A DNA stretch of 64,000 nucleotides, taken from contig NZ_KB217478.1 of NCBI RefSeq assembly GCF_000331305.1, forward strand, positions 738,904-802,903, given 5' to 3'. The notes under the pieces are model-generated. The model saw only the letters and a list, made by a program, of their open reading frames with translations. It did not search any database and was not told the origin of the DNA. Of the stretch, positions 1-8,663 are shown piece by piece (the stretch's first letter is position 1; each line of letters begins with the position of its first letter). Source of the DNA: Calothrix sp. PCC 7103 (lineage in GTDB: Bacteria > Cyanobacteriota > Cyanobacteriia > Cyanobacteriales > Nostocaceae). A program made the position numbers and the translations under genes.

Positions 1-1
1 A

Positions 2-307
2 AAGCAAAGACTTTGGGAGTTCGGTAATATCCAAAATATATTCCGACAAGTTGATGCAATAATTACACCAACTACTACAACAACGGCGCCAAATATTCAA
101 GCAGATACAAAAGTCTATCAATTAAATAGAAAGTTTGTTCTACCGTTTAGTTATTTTGGTTTACCATGTGTATCTATACCTTGTGGGTTAAGTCCACAAG
201 GTTTACCTATTGGTTTACAAATTGTCGCCAATTCTTTTCAAGATAAGTTAATTTTGAAAATAGCCGATGATTTAGAGTCCATAATTAATTACTACTTGAT
301 AAAGTAG
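2..307 (+). CDS. Amidase signature family protein, C-terminal part (partial)
   Basis: The open frame runs in from the left edge and stops at TAG 305-307, giving about 101 residues. It contains DAIITPTT followed by a stretch with FSYFGLPCVSIPCG and GLPIGLQIVA. These match the conserved C-terminal part of amidase signature enzymes (GatA, AtzF and similar amidases), where a glycine/proline-rich GLPxGxQ segment closes the substrate pocket. The Ser-Ser-Lys catalytic residues lie further upstream, outside the window, so the substrate cannot be named. The gene converges on the next gene and their 3' ends overlap by 23 bases. Confidence 0.8.
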   Translation, partial: KQRLWEFGNIQNIFRQVDAIITPTTTTTAPNIQADTKVYQLNRKFVLPFSYFGLPCVSIPCGLSPQGLPIGLQIVANSFQDKLILKIADDLESIINYYLIK

Positions 308-824
308 ATGGTGCCTGTGACGAGCGTTTAGGTAAAACAAACATTGTTGCTGATTTTAAGGTTTTCATTGTGGCTTTTAGAGTTTGTAAAGCGCGCTCCC
401 AAAAGTCAGGTTTAGAAGGTTGTTTTGTAATTCCTTTACGAACCTTATTTATATTACGTGTGCTATCAATTAAATTTACAATGGCGTCAAAAATAGCCGA
501 TGTAATTGACGAAGCTGTAAATCGTTTCGGAGTAGCAATATTTGGAGCCGTTTGAATCAAATTAATAAAATGTTCGCGCATTTTTTCATCATAAATATCT
601 GATTCATAACTGATGGCAATAGATGCAGCTTGAGTATTGATGCGAACCTGTGTAACTCTAGAATCTGACTCGACTAAAGCCTTTAATTTCTCAGCATATT
701 TAGAATCTTTTGCCAGTCGATATACATGAAAACGAACACGTCCATGAATTTCGTGGGCGACACTGTAAGCTATTTGATTACTTGCTGTATTTTTATCATT
801 CATATTATATAATTTTATGTTCAT
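285..824 (-). CDS. HMA-like domain protein (heavy-metal ATPase N-terminal type)
   Basis: A 179-residue protein. Residues about 20-95 (SVAHEIHGRVRFHV, then VTQVRINTQAASIAISY) resemble the HMA-like ferredoxin-fold domain found at the N-terminus of many cyanobacterial metal P-type ATPases and in stand-alone small proteins. The CxxC metal motif of classical HMA domains is absent. The C-terminal half is basic, has no clear domain, and ends in a Ser-rich tail. A second ATG at 803 (MNDKN) is also possible. Membrane attachment or partnership with an ATPase is inference; no ATPase is adjacent. Confidence 0.6.
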   Translation of the reverse strand: MNIKLYNMNDKNTASNQIAYSVAHEIHGRVRFHVYRLAKDSKYAEKLKALVESDSRVTQVRINTQAASIAISYESDIYDEKMREHFINLIQTAPNIATPKRFTASSITSAIFDAIVNLIDSTRNINKVRKGITKQPSKPDFWERALQTLKATMKTLKSATMFVLPKRSSQAPSTLSSSN

Positions 825-916
825 TAAGTTTAATTGTATAATAATATAATTTCGTATAAAATAATGATTATATCCTGTTCCTTGTGATGTATATATAATG
901 AGCCTAAAGACATAAA

Positions 917-2026
917 TTATATAAATTTTAAATAATTTTCTCTAACTAGGGGTAGAACATTTCTTCCAACGTTCTCGCACTCTTCTAAGTGAGGATAACC
1001 GGATAAAATAAATACCGTTATTCCTAAATTAATATACTTGACTATATATTCGGCTACCTGTTGATAACTACCAACAATCGCCATTCCAGCACCGCTTCTA
1101 ACTATGGAAATACCTGCCCATAGATGTGGTTCAATATACCATTCGTCGGTAGAATTAGCCCGTAACTCCCATTGGCGCCCTTGCCCAACGCTTTCACGCT
1201 TAGTATTAGGATATTCGGTAACACGGGCTTTATCTAGCACATCAGGGTTAACTTTAGATATCATTTCTCTTGCAGCTTCTCTTGCTTTTATCTCAGTAGA
1301 GCGAGTAATAATGTTAACTCGTACACCGTACCTTACCAACTTTTCACGACCACAAGCTTTTAATAATAGACGCATTTTATGAATTCGAGCTTCTATTTGT
1401 TCAAACGTTTCAGCCCACATTAAATAAACATCACTCAACTCGGCGCCTACTTGTTGCGCCATGTCACTAGCACCACCAAAATAAAATGTAGGGCCACCTG
1501 GTTGTAAAGGTAAAGTTTCTAATTTGCTACCTTGAAGCTGATAAAATTCTCCATCAAAATCAAAAGCAATATTATTCAACCATAACTGACGGCAAATTTG
1601 CATAAACTCACGAGTACGACGATATCGTCCGTCATGGTCTAAATAATCACCATACATCGCTTGCTCAGTTGGTCTACCACCTGTAACAATATTTAGTGAA
1701 AGGCGCCCTCGACTGATATGGTCTAATGTAACAGCCATTTTTGCAAGAACAGGTGCGCTAATAAAACCTGGACGCACTGCCACCATTGCACTTGCATAGT
1801 TAGTTTGTGTTAGTACTGCTGTCGCTAAAGTCCAAGCTTCCAAAGTATGATGAGTAAAACCCATACCAATTAAAAGCTGTTTAAAGCCAAATTTCTCAGC
1901 AGTTTTAAATATTTGTACTATATATTCAAATTCTGGTGGACGTTCCCAAGTTGGTAATCCTAAGTAAAAACCATCACCAGAAACAGGAGCGCACCAATTA
2001 AATTCTAACTGAGGTTTAGGAGGCAT
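917..2026 (-). CDS. LLM-class flavin-dependent monooxygenase, SsuD-like
   Basis: 369 residues, close to the 380 or so of FMNH2-dependent alkanesulfonate monooxygenases. It follows the SsuD pattern: an N-terminal beta strand with FNWCAP and GDGFYLG, then AVRPGFISAPVLAKMAVTLD, SRGRLSLNIVTGG and DYLDHDGRYRRTREF, all typical of the bacterial luciferase-like TIM barrel. The reaction would be oxygenolytic release of sulfite from a sulfonate or a similar oxidation, with a separate flavin reductase. No ssu transporter or reductase is beside it, so the substrate is unknown. A palindromic repeat (2033-2061) sits immediately upstream, and the start lacks a clear Shine-Dalgarno. Confidence 0.85.
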   Translation of the reverse strand: MPPKPQLEFNWCAPVSGDGFYLGLPTWERPPEFEYIVQIFKTAEKFGFKQLLIGMGFTHHTLEAWTLATAVLTQTNYASAMVAVRPGFISAPVLAKMAVTLDHISRGRLSLNIVTGGRPTEQAMYGDYLDHDGRYRRTREFMQICRQLWLNNIAFDFDGEFYQLQGSKLETLPLQPGGPTFYFGGASDMAQQVGAELSDVYLMWAETFEQIEARIHKMRLLLKACGREKLVRYGVRVNIITRSTEIKAREAAREMISKVNPDVLDKARVTEYPNTKRESVGQGRQWELRANSTDEWYIEPHLWAGISIVRSGAGMAIVGSYQQVAEYIVKYINLGITVFILSGYPHLEECENVGRNVLPLVRENYLKFI

Positions 2027-2032
2027 ATATGA

Positions 2033-2061
2033 TAGAGACGCGAGGAACCTGAGCGTCTCTA
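2033..2061. repeat. Palindromic repeat, GTAGAGAC family, copy 1
   Basis: The arms TAGAGACGC and GCGTCTCTA are separated by about 11 bases. The same arm sequence recurs at 11411, 35222 and 49935. It lies just upstream of the monooxygenase start. Confidence 0.7.
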
Positions 2062-2247
2062 CAAAAAGATTTTATCTGAATATGCATAAAATTCTGCTTT
2101 TGTTATGGAAATAATATAGTAAACCCATTTGGCATAAGTTAACAGGAGGTAAAGGTCTTTCTAAGTAAGCGAGTTTTATTACGGAATTGAAGCAAGCCGC
2201 TCTGTAGTAGCTTTTAAAAATATGTTATAACAGCTATCTCTTCCTGC

Positions 2248-2868
2248 ATGGTTCATTACTTTAATTATTCTATGAATCAAAGATTAAGCCAAGAACAACT
2301 CGACCGAATAATCGTAGAACTAGGGCGCCTAAAAGAGCGTCAAGAACAAGAACTCGAACCAGAACAAGTCAAGCAAATACTTGACGAGTTGAATTTACCT
2401 CCTGAGTTACTTGGTGAAGCGATGACGCAAGTCGCACGCAGTCAAGCTTTGGAGACCGAAAAACGCCGCAATAAGTTGATTTTTGGCTCTGTTGCTGCGG
2501 CTTTGGTATTAATTATAGGTAGCGGAATATTTATTTCACAGCAGCGTAGTAACTCTTTGGCTCGTGTAGCTGTACAAAGTGAGAAAATTACTAATACTCA
2601 AAATGGTGGAAGTAATGCTGAGTTTTTTTACCGCGTAACTCTCAAAGAGGCACCTATCGGTCAAAAGTTAAATTTATCTTGTAATTGGATAAATTCTAGC
2701 GGTCAAACTGTCAAGCAAAATAGTTATGAAACAAAAAGTATTACTACGTCCGTTTGGGATACCCACTGTAAATATACACTCAGTTCCGGCGCCGCTGTTG
2801 GTAAGTGGAAAGTACAAATGTTATTAGATGGTAGGGTGCTTGGCGAGGAAACTTTTGAGGTAAAATAA
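2248..2868 (+). CDS. Hypothetical single-span membrane protein
   Basis: 206 residues, family not recognised. An N-terminal helical, charged segment (about residues 10-75) contains a run rich in Glu/Gln and the sequence LDELNLPPELLGEAM. One membrane span follows (about residues 79-99, LIFGSVAAALVLIIGSGIF). The C-terminal part of about 100 residues holds two cysteines and looks like a small beta-rich extracytoplasmic domain (FYRVTLKEAP, then LSCNWINSSGQ and WKVQMLLDGRVLGEETF). The topology suggests a cytoplasmic helical N-terminus and an exported C-terminal domain. An internal ATG at 2272 is an alternative start; neither has a good ribosome-binding site. Confidence 0.7.
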   Translation: MVHYFNYSMNQRLSQEQLDRIIVELGRLKERQEQELEPEQVKQILDELNLPPELLGEAMTQVARSQALETEKRRNKLIFGSVAAALVLIIGSGIFISQQRSNSLARVAVQSEKITNTQNGGSNAEFFYRVTLKEAPIGQKLNLSCNWINSSGQTVKQNSYETKSITTSVWDTHCKYTLSSGAAVGKWKVQMLLDGRVLGEETFEVK

Positions 2869-2945
2869 TTTAATAATATGGGTAGCATCCCTTGTAATTA
2901 TCATTTTGTTGGCTATTGGGGTTATGGTCAAAGTCAAGAACTCGA

Positions 2946-2953
2946 AAAATTTT
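2946..2953. repeat. Target-site duplication of the ISL3 element (left copy)
   Basis: AAAATTTT immediately flanks the left inverted repeat. The identical octamer flanks the right end at 4390-4397. An 8-bp duplication is the usual size for ISL3-family insertions. Confidence 0.9.
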
Positions 2954-4389
2954 GGCTCTTCAGTACTTGTTATGCTAAACTAACAATTAAAGTGCCAAGC
3001 TAATAAGCATCGAACTCGGAAATTTTCAAAATTTCTAAACCCATAAGCCGAGCGCTTAATTAATTTTATTTTATTATTAATACCTTCAACGGCGCCGCTA
3101 GTCGTGCCATTATCAAAATAAGCAATAATTTCATCAAACCAACGAATAAAAGTGTTATTGCTATTTGGAAAATATGTTTTAGCTTTTGAAAGCCACATAC
3201 CTAATTTAAATACTGCTGGATACCAATGATTAGTTTTATTAAAAATTTTTCTAAGTTTTTCCTTTAATTCATGCATCATTTTTAAAGTAGGAGATACAGC
3301 TTTTACTTGAATTAATTTCTTTATTTGTTCTTCATTTAAGTCCTTTTCATTTTTAAGTAAAGCATATTTACTATTTTTCAATCCTTCTAATATTTTTTCA
3401 TATTCATCTTTCTTTTCAGATGTTTCTGCTAATTTAATTAGTTCCTCTATTTTGTACTTTTCTCTCTTCCTCTGTGTGTCTAATTCTTTATTTACTTGCA
3501 CCATTACGTGAAATCTATCGGCGACGACTTGAACGTTAGGCATTAATTCTATCACTAAATTTTTGTACCCTTGCCATAAATCTATACTCACTTCCTTAAT
3601 TTGCTCTAACACCTCAACTCCCCAACTGATAAGAACTTCCTCGATTACTCCTTGTGTACGTGCGTTCAAAATAGCGATTGGTTTAGATGTATCTAAATCT
3701 ATTAACACTGCACAGTAGTTACCCTTTCCTTTTCTTAAAGCTATTTCATCAATTCCCAGCCTTTTTAAATTCTTAGGTTTTGTTAAATTTAGTTTTTCAG
3801 ATGCATCTTTTAACATTCTTTCTATCTCTTCTGTTGTGACTATACCTTTTGATGCCACGCTATGTATGTCGTTTTCTAAAACTTCTTGTATTATTTTGTT
3901 TGCAAGGCGATTTGTATAGGTTCTTTTCTTTCTTGCAAACTCAAATTCTTCACTAAACGGTTTTTTACAAATTCTACATTTAAATTGGCGCCGATTTATT
4001 TCTAAAAAAATTGGTTTCTCTCCAAAAGGTAAATCTTTAATAATATGACGATGGTTTTGATGTAGTTTATGACTCTCCGTACCACAAGATGGACATACAC
4101 TATACAGCTTTATTGGCTCTGTTCGTAAAATTATTCCAATTTCGTTATAAATGCTGTGCGATATAACTTTTACTTCGTCTATATCCAGAATTTGTGATAA
4201 GATTTTTATATCTTTTTTATTAGTCATGACTGTAAATGTACCCTAAAATACAATGAACGTACATACAGTCAATAATAAATAAGACTTACAAGTCAATCCT
4301 ATCAAGCATTTTTGTAATATTTTTTACAATAAATTAATAATAGTTGACATCTTTATTTAACAATTTAGCATAACAACTACTGAAGAACC
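2954..4389 (-). mobile_element. ISL3-family insertion sequence, complete
   Basis: A 1436-bp element. The terminal inverted repeats are 26 bp at 2954-2979 (starting GGCTCTTCAGTACTTG) and 4364-4389 (reverse strand starting GGTTCTTCAGTAGTTG), with two mismatches. GGCTCTT termini are typical of ISL3. It is flanked by perfect AAAATTTT duplications and carries one intact transposase. It interrupts an asparagine-synthase-like gene 76 bases after its start codon. The intact ends, transposase and target duplication indicate a recent, possibly still mobile copy. Confidence 0.93.
2980..4227 (-). CDS. ISL3-family transposase
   Basis: 415 residues, full length for the family. It has an N-terminal zinc-binding region with CPSC (C45, C48) and CRIC (C84, C87), a helix-turn-helix stretch, then a DDE domain. 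The likely catalytic acids are D160 in LGIDEIAL, D237 in VADRFHV and E381 in GAVEGINNKIK, all in the conserved ISL3 contexts. The stop lies just inside the left terminal repeat, and about 136 bases separate the start from the right repeat, leaving room for its promoter. Codon use is AT-rich and Lys-heavy, and GGCGCC sites are sparse compared with neighbouring genes, as expected for an incoming element. Confidence 0.95.
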   Translation of the reverse strand: MTNKKDIKILSQILDIDEVKVISHSIYNEIGIILRTEPIKLYSVCPSCGTESHKLHQNHRHIIKDLPFGEKPIFLEINRRQFKCRICKKPFSEEFEFARKKRTYTNRLANKIIQEVLENDIHSVASKGIVTTEEIERMLKDASEKLNLTKPKNLKRLGIDEIALRKGKGNYCAVLIDLDTSKPIAILNARTQGVIEEVLISWGVEVLEQIKEVSIDLWQGYKNLVIELMPNVQVVADRFHVMVQVNKELDTQRKREKYKIEELIKLAETSEKKDEYEKILEGLKNSKYALLKNEKDLNEEQIKKLIQVKAVSPTLKMMHELKEKLRKIFNKTNHWYPAVFKLGMWLSKAKTYFPNSNNTFIRWFDEIIAYFDNGTTSGAVEGINNKIKLIKRSAYGFRNFENFRVRCLLAWHFNC

Positions 4390-4397
4390 AAAATTTT
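4390..4397. repeat. Target-site duplication of the ISL3 element (right copy)
   Basis: AAAATTTT, identical to the octamer at 2946-2953. The reading frame of the interrupted gene resumes at 4398. Confidence 0.9.
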
Positions 4398-4540
4398 TCA
4401 GCAAGATCAAAGTAAAACATTATAAATTAGATGTTCAGAATGATAGCGATATTATATATAATGTTGCTTATATTTCTAATTTTGAACTAGATTCGACTAA
4501 GATTATATCAAATCATATTGTCTCGATATCAGCATCTGGA

Positions 4541-6073
4541 ATGGATGATTTTCCTGATGCATGGGTACGTCTTGAAGCCCGTACTCTAGTTTTAGGTCGA
4601 GACCCCTTTGGACGAGTTCCTTTGTATTGGATGCAGCAAGAGCAAGTAATTTGGTTTGCTTCTCAGTTGCAATTACTTTTACCACTAGTAAAGGCGCCTG
4701 AGATTAATATTGCTGCACTTTATGGGTATAATTGTTTTTCATACGTTCCTACCCCTGCAACTCCAGTTAGCCAAATTCAAGCTGTAGAAGCTGGTGTAGA
4801 GTTAAACTGGAATTACAATGATAATAAAATTAATTTTTTAGGAAAAAAGCAATTACTTCAATTTCAACAGGCGACAGATTTAATATATGATGAAAACACA
4901 GCAATAGAAGAATTACAAGTTTTACTCAAAGACGCTGTAAATCGCCAAATAAATGATTTAAACGACGAACCTGTAGGAGTTTGTTTATCAGGTGGATTAG
5001 ATTCTTCTATTATTGCAGCGTTATTAGTGCAAGCAGGTGTAAAAGTCAAAGCTTATACTCTTGATTTTGGTAATATAGGTATTCCCGAATATCCATATGC
5101 AGAACTTGTTGCACAGCATTTAAATATCCCTTTGGTAAAAGTTGATGCTAGTCCTGGTAATATTCAGAAAGCTTTGATACCAACAGTTAAAGCGCTTGAT
5201 TTACCTTTTGGTGATGGTGTAACAGTACCTTTGTATATTTTAGCCCAAGCTGCTAGTCAAGAAGTTGGGGTAATATTCAACGGTGAAAATGGCGACCAGT
5301 TATTTGCAGGTTGGACAAATAAACCTTTAATTGCCGCTGCTATTTATCAAGCTCAACACCCCAATGGAGAAGAAAGTTTTATTCATCAGTATATAAGAAC
5401 TTTTCACCGTCTTTGGGGTTATGAGGAAAGTGTCTATCAACTTGGTGTTCGTCATCAAATTAATTCATTAAATGCCGAAGATTGGTTACAAGAAGCTCTT
5501 GAATCTAAATATAGTTATGAATTGATGCATCGCTTACGGCGCGCTTCGCTGATGTTGAAAGGCGCCCAAAATATTCAACCGAGAGCTACTAATATTGGGT
5601 TTTCTCAAAATCTAAAAGTTCGTTCTCCTTTTTGCGATTTACCGTTAACGCAATGGTCATTTCGTTTGAGTGGAGAATTAATGCTGCAAGGTAGTTGTGA
5701 AAAGTATATCTTGAAACGTGCGGTTGATGGTTGGCTGCCAAAAGAAATCGTTTGGCGCCAAAAACGTGGTATGGGAGTACCGTTAACTTCTTGGTGTTTG
5801 CATGAGTTTTGGCATAAGTTAGGTGATTGGTTAAATCCTGGGATTCTACGTAGTGAAGGTATTTTTCAGCCAGAAATTGCAGCTAAAATTGTCAGTGGAG
5901 AATTTAGTGCTGCTATTAGTGGGCGCCGTGTTGGTGAAATTTTATGGTTACTAATTATGTGGGAGTTATGGCGAGTTTATGTGTTTGGTGAAATACCTGG
6001 TAAAAAAGAGTTGAATCATCCGTTTGTATTACCTCGTCAAGTTTGGAGATTTTACAAGAAATGGAAAACTTAA
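4541..6073 (+). CDS. Asparagine-synthase-like protein, residual 510-residue ORF after IS insertion
   Basis: This is the part of the interrupted gene that could still be translated from the first in-frame ATG after the IS. It lacks about 73 N-terminal residues of the glutaminase-like domain but keeps the whole synthetase domain: SGGLDSS PP-loop at residues 150-156, then DFGNIGIPEYPYAELVA, NGENGDQLFAG and RSPFCDLPLTQW, which are adenylation-domain landmarks of AsnB and beta-lactam synthetases. No good ribosome-binding site precedes 4541, so expression is doubtful. It overlaps the next gene by 13 bases, suggesting translational coupling in the ancestral two-gene unit. Confidence 0.7.
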   Translation: MDDFPDAWVRLEARTLVLGRDPFGRVPLYWMQQEQVIWFASQLQLLLPLVKAPEINIAALYGYNCFSYVPTPATPVSQIQAVEAGVELNWNYNDNKINFLGKKQLLQFQQATDLIYDENTAIEELQVLLKDAVNRQINDLNDEPVGVCLSGGLDSSIIAALLVQAGVKVKAYTLDFGNIGIPEYPYAELVAQHLNIPLVKVDASPGNIQKALIPTVKALDLPFGDGVTVPLYILAQAASQEVGVIFNGENGDQLFAGWTNKPLIAAAIYQAQHPNGEESFIHQYIRTFHRLWGYEESVYQLGVRHQINSLNAEDWLQEALESKYSYELMHRLRRASLMLKGAQNIQPRATNIGFSQNLKVRSPFCDLPLTQWSFRLSGELMLQGSCEKYILKRAVDGWLPKEIVWRQKRGMGVPLTSWCLHEFWHKLGDWLNPGILRSEGIFQPEIAAKIVSGEFSAAISGRRVGEILWLLIMWELWRVYVFGEIPGKKELNHPFVLPRQVWRFYKKWKT

Positions 6074-7236
6074 TTAAAGAACTATTAGATGTATACGGTT
6101 CGCCTCTATATATATATGATGCGGATAAGTTACGGCAAACTATTAATCATATTAGTGCGTCTGTTAGGTATGATGAAACGCAGTTTCGATTTGCAAGTGT
6201 GACGAATGGAAATGTGGCTTTGCTCAAAATTTTTAAAGATTGTGGGTGGGGTCTTCATGCTAATACTCCTGGGGACGTTTATTTAGGTTTGCAAGCTGGG
6301 TTTAGTCCAGAGAAGATTGTTTATAGTGGTAGCAATCTTAGTTATGATGAGATGTTAGGGGTTTTGGAGTGGGGGGTTAGGACGTTTAATTTAGATAGTG
6401 TTTCACAGTTGGAGTTGTTTTGTCAGGTTTATAATTTTTGGAATCAGAAAGAAGAGATAAGGTTGGGGTTGCGTTTGAATTTTCCTGAGTTGACTGGTGA
6501 TAGTCGTATTGGTGTGCATCCTGATGATTTTGGTAAAGCGTCGAGTATTGCTCGTGATGCTGGGTTGAAAGTTAGCGGGTTACATTTTTATCGGGGTACT
6601 GGTACTAATGCTACTTCTGCTTTTACTCAAGCTATTGAAAGTGTTTTTAGTGTTGCAGGTAAATTACCTGATTGGAAATATTTAGATTTTGGCGGTGGGT
6701 TTGCTTATCCTTATCGTCATGGTGGCGCCGCTTTTGATTGGGAATTTTTTGGCGCCGAGTTAACTCGTTGCTTAGAGAAATTAGATGTGAGAATAGAATT
6801 AGTGATTGAACCTGGTAGAGCTGCAATTGCTGGATGTGCTATTCTACTTGCTAAAGTTGTTTCGGTTAAATGGCAATCGGAGAAACAAATTGTTGGTGTT
6901 GATACTACTGTGGCTAATTTAAGTGTGCCTAGCGTTCATGGTGGTTATCGAGAAATCATTGCTTATCCATTTCCTACATCTTCTGATTTATATCAAACAG
7001 ATGTTTGCGGCAATACAACATACTCGCGCGACTATTTAGGTAAAAACTGTTTGTTACCAGCGTTGAATATAAATAATATTGTCGCTATTTTAGATGTCGG
7101 CGCCTATGGGTATGCAATGTCGTCACACTTTTTACACCGTCCTAGACCAGCAGAAGTTTTAATCGAAAACGGTAATCACCGCTTAATTCGCAAGCGTGAA
7201 GATTACAGTGTTTTGCTAGCAAATCAAATTATTTAA
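6061..7236 (+). CDS. Diaminopimelate/ornithine decarboxylase-fold protein lacking the PLP lysine
   Basis: 391 residues from ATG 6061. That start is preceded by GGAG at 6045-6048 and is preferred over the in-frame TTG at 6043. The whole length follows group IV decarboxylases such as LysA: PLYIYDADKL, GLHANTPGDVYLGLQAGF, a GGGFAYPY glycine loop, IEPGRAAIAG phosphate-binding region, and the C-terminal GAYGYAMSSHFLHRPRPAEVL. The Schiff-base lysine of the YAxKAN motif is Val47 (FASVTNGN), and the conserved His of HIGS is Tyr177 (LHFYRGTG). The usual CESGD segment reads DVCGNTTYSRD. It is therefore unlikely to be a normal PLP decarboxylase. A substrate-binding, racemase-like or non-catalytic partner role for the adjacent AsnB-like enzyme is inference. 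Confidence 0.8.
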   Translation: MENLIKELLDVYGSPLYIYDADKLRQTINHISASVRYDETQFRFASVTNGNVALLKIFKDCGWGLHANTPGDVYLGLQAGFSPEKIVYSGSNLSYDEMLGVLEWGVRTFNLDSVSQLELFCQVYNFWNQKEEIRLGLRLNFPELTGDSRIGVHPDDFGKASSIARDAGLKVSGLHFYRGTGTNATSAFTQAIESVFSVAGKLPDWKYLDFGGGFAYPYRHGGAAFDWEFFGAELTRCLEKLDVRIELVIEPGRAAIAGCAILLAKVVSVKWQSEKQIVGVDTTVANLSVPSVHGGYREIIAYPFPTSSDLYQTDVCGNTTYSRDYLGKNCLLPALNINNIVAILDVGAYGYAMSSHFLHRPRPAEVLIENGNHRLIRKREDYSVLLANQII

Positions 7237-7252
7237 ATATAACTAAATAACT

Positions 7253-8542
7253 ATGAAGTGTATCAATTGCGGAACTGACAACAATCTCAAAGACAGAACA
7301 GCTAACTACGGAAAATGTTCAAAATGTGGTCATGCTTTTGTGTTTGAACCAACAAGCATGGGTACAACAAAGTTGACTGACCCAATGTTTGCTAAAGTGA
7401 TTAGTGACATTTCTATAAATAGCACTCTGTTTTTTACAGCAAAACAGATGTTTTATCTTTTAGATAACAGATTTAGAAACAAAGCTTTTAATAGTGGTGG
7501 TTTTGGCTGCGGTTACATTTTTGGCATGGTATTTTTTACTATATTCTTTAGCTCTTTTGCAGGTACACTTGGTGGGTTAATTGCGAATTTAATCTATCAA
7601 ATAATTGTAATTATAACTCTTATCAAAAATGCCAAATCACCAAAGCTTAATACTGCAAGTCGAAAAGCAAGTACAAAATCACTAGTATTTGTCGGAGCAT
7701 TTATTTTAATCATTGGTATATATAGTAGTGCTGTTATACTTAACTCATTCCCTGCATTTGTAATAGCAGTGCTTTTAGGAATGTTTTCTATATATAAAGG
7801 TGCCGTTTTACAAAATCAAAGCATCATAGCTCAAGAATATCTAATTAGTGAATCAGATTATCAAGACTGGCTGAACCGTTGGCAGAGAGTTAATGGTAAT
7901 ATTCAAAAACTACTTACGGCGCCGCAAAACCTAAATAATCAAGCTACTTCTATTAACCCCGATGTCACAGCATACAGCTTTGATAGATTAATAGTATGTG
8001 ACAGTGCAGATATAGCACAGTTTTTAATCGCCAATAATTTCCACTTTGAAAATAACTGTGCCATCCTCAGCGTTACAGGTTATCCAGAAAGCATATTTCA
8101 GACCACGATGGATATGCTGCAACGTAACCCGGAATTAAAAGTTTATGCATTACACAACTGCACACCAAGAGGTTTAGGTTTAATCAACCGTCTCAGAACC
8201 AGTTCAAACTGGTTTCAAAACAGTAATTTTACCATCATTGATATAGGTATAACACCTCGCCAAGCAATTGGCGCCAAAAAGAATATCTTTATAGAAACAT
8301 CACCGCAATCAGCAAGCGAAGCAAGCCAATTGCCTAGTGAAATTATTAATAATCTCTCACCAGACGAATTACAATGGTTACAAGCAGGTAATTTCGTTAA
8401 TTTAGAATCTTTTAAACCACAGCAGTTAATTCAAATCATTCAACGTGGAATTGCTAACACTTTAAGTTTAGAAAGCGATAGCGCTTTGCTGATAGCTAGT
8501 AGCTCAGATACTTACATTTATTCGACTCAGAGCTTCGGGTAA
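7253..8542 (+). CDS. Zinc-ribbon membrane protein with C-terminal cytosolic domain
   Basis: 429 residues, starting 16 bases after the previous gene. The N-terminus is a zinc ribbon (CINCG, then CSKCG, residues 3-26). Hydrophobic segments lie at about residues 85-120 and 145-185 (GYIFGMVFFTIFFSSFAG, SLVFVGAFILIIGIYSSAVIL, FPAFVIAVLLGMFSIYKGAV). The C-terminal 190 residues hold an alpha/beta domain beginning DRLIVCDSADIAQFLIANNF, with LKVYALHNCTPRG, which looks like a Toprim-type or Rossmann-like fold. The family is not recognised. A broken copy of its 3' end lies directly downstream. Confidence 0.75.
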   Translation: MKCINCGTDNNLKDRTANYGKCSKCGHAFVFEPTSMGTTKLTDPMFAKVISDISINSTLFFTAKQMFYLLDNRFRNKAFNSGGFGCGYIFGMVFFTIFFSSFAGTLGGLIANLIYQIIVIITLIKNAKSPKLNTASRKASTKSLVFVGAFILIIGIYSSAVILNSFPAFVIAVLLGMFSIYKGAVLQNQSIIAQEYLISESDYQDWLNRWQRVNGNIQKLLTAPQNLNNQATSINPDVTAYSFDRLIVCDSADIAQFLIANNFHFENNCAILSVTGYPESIFQTTMDMLQRNPELKVYALHNCTPRGLGLINRLRTSSNWFQNSNFTIIDIGITPRQAIGAKKNIFIETSPQSASEASQLPSEIINNLSPDELQWLQAGNFVNLESFKPQQLIQIIQRGIANTLSLESDSALLIASSSDTYIYSTQSFG

Positions 8543-8552
8543 AATATCTTGC

Positions 8553-8604
8553 AACGGATATAAAGGATGTAACGGATAACTTATTTGTTACTATCCGTTC
8601 ATCA
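8553..8604. repeat. Short tandem repeat cluster (ACGGAT/ATCCGT type)
   Basis: Intergenic iterations of GCAACGGATATAAAGGATG and ACGGATAAC, with an inverted ATCCGTTCATC unit. It belongs to the same family as clusters near 12950, 18860, 28230, 30885, 36360, 50460 and 54880-55020. Confidence 0.7.
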
Positions 8605-8663
8605 TTTGTTACTAATATTAACATAAATTTAGTGAAATTTGTAGTACATTAACATTACAAAAA

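Larger units (their letters stand above)
2878..6073 (+). pseudogene. Asparagine-synthase-like gene interrupted by an ISL3 element
   Basis: Removing the IS (2954-4389) and one copy of its 8-bp target repeat joins 2878-2953 in frame to 4398-6073 and restores a 583-residue protein starting MGSIPCNYHF. The rebuilt protein has an N-terminal glutaminase-like domain (GRDPFGRVPLYW matches the AsnB RDxFGxxPLYY element) and a C-terminal ATP-pyrophosphatase domain with the PP-loop SGGLDSS. The start MGS lacks the catalytic Cys2 of glutamine-dependent enzymes, so the ancestral enzyme was probably ammonia-dependent or an amide/lactam-forming relative, as in beta-lactam synthetases. That is family-based inference. 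The part after the IS has no other disabling change, so the insertion looks recent. Confidence 0.85.
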
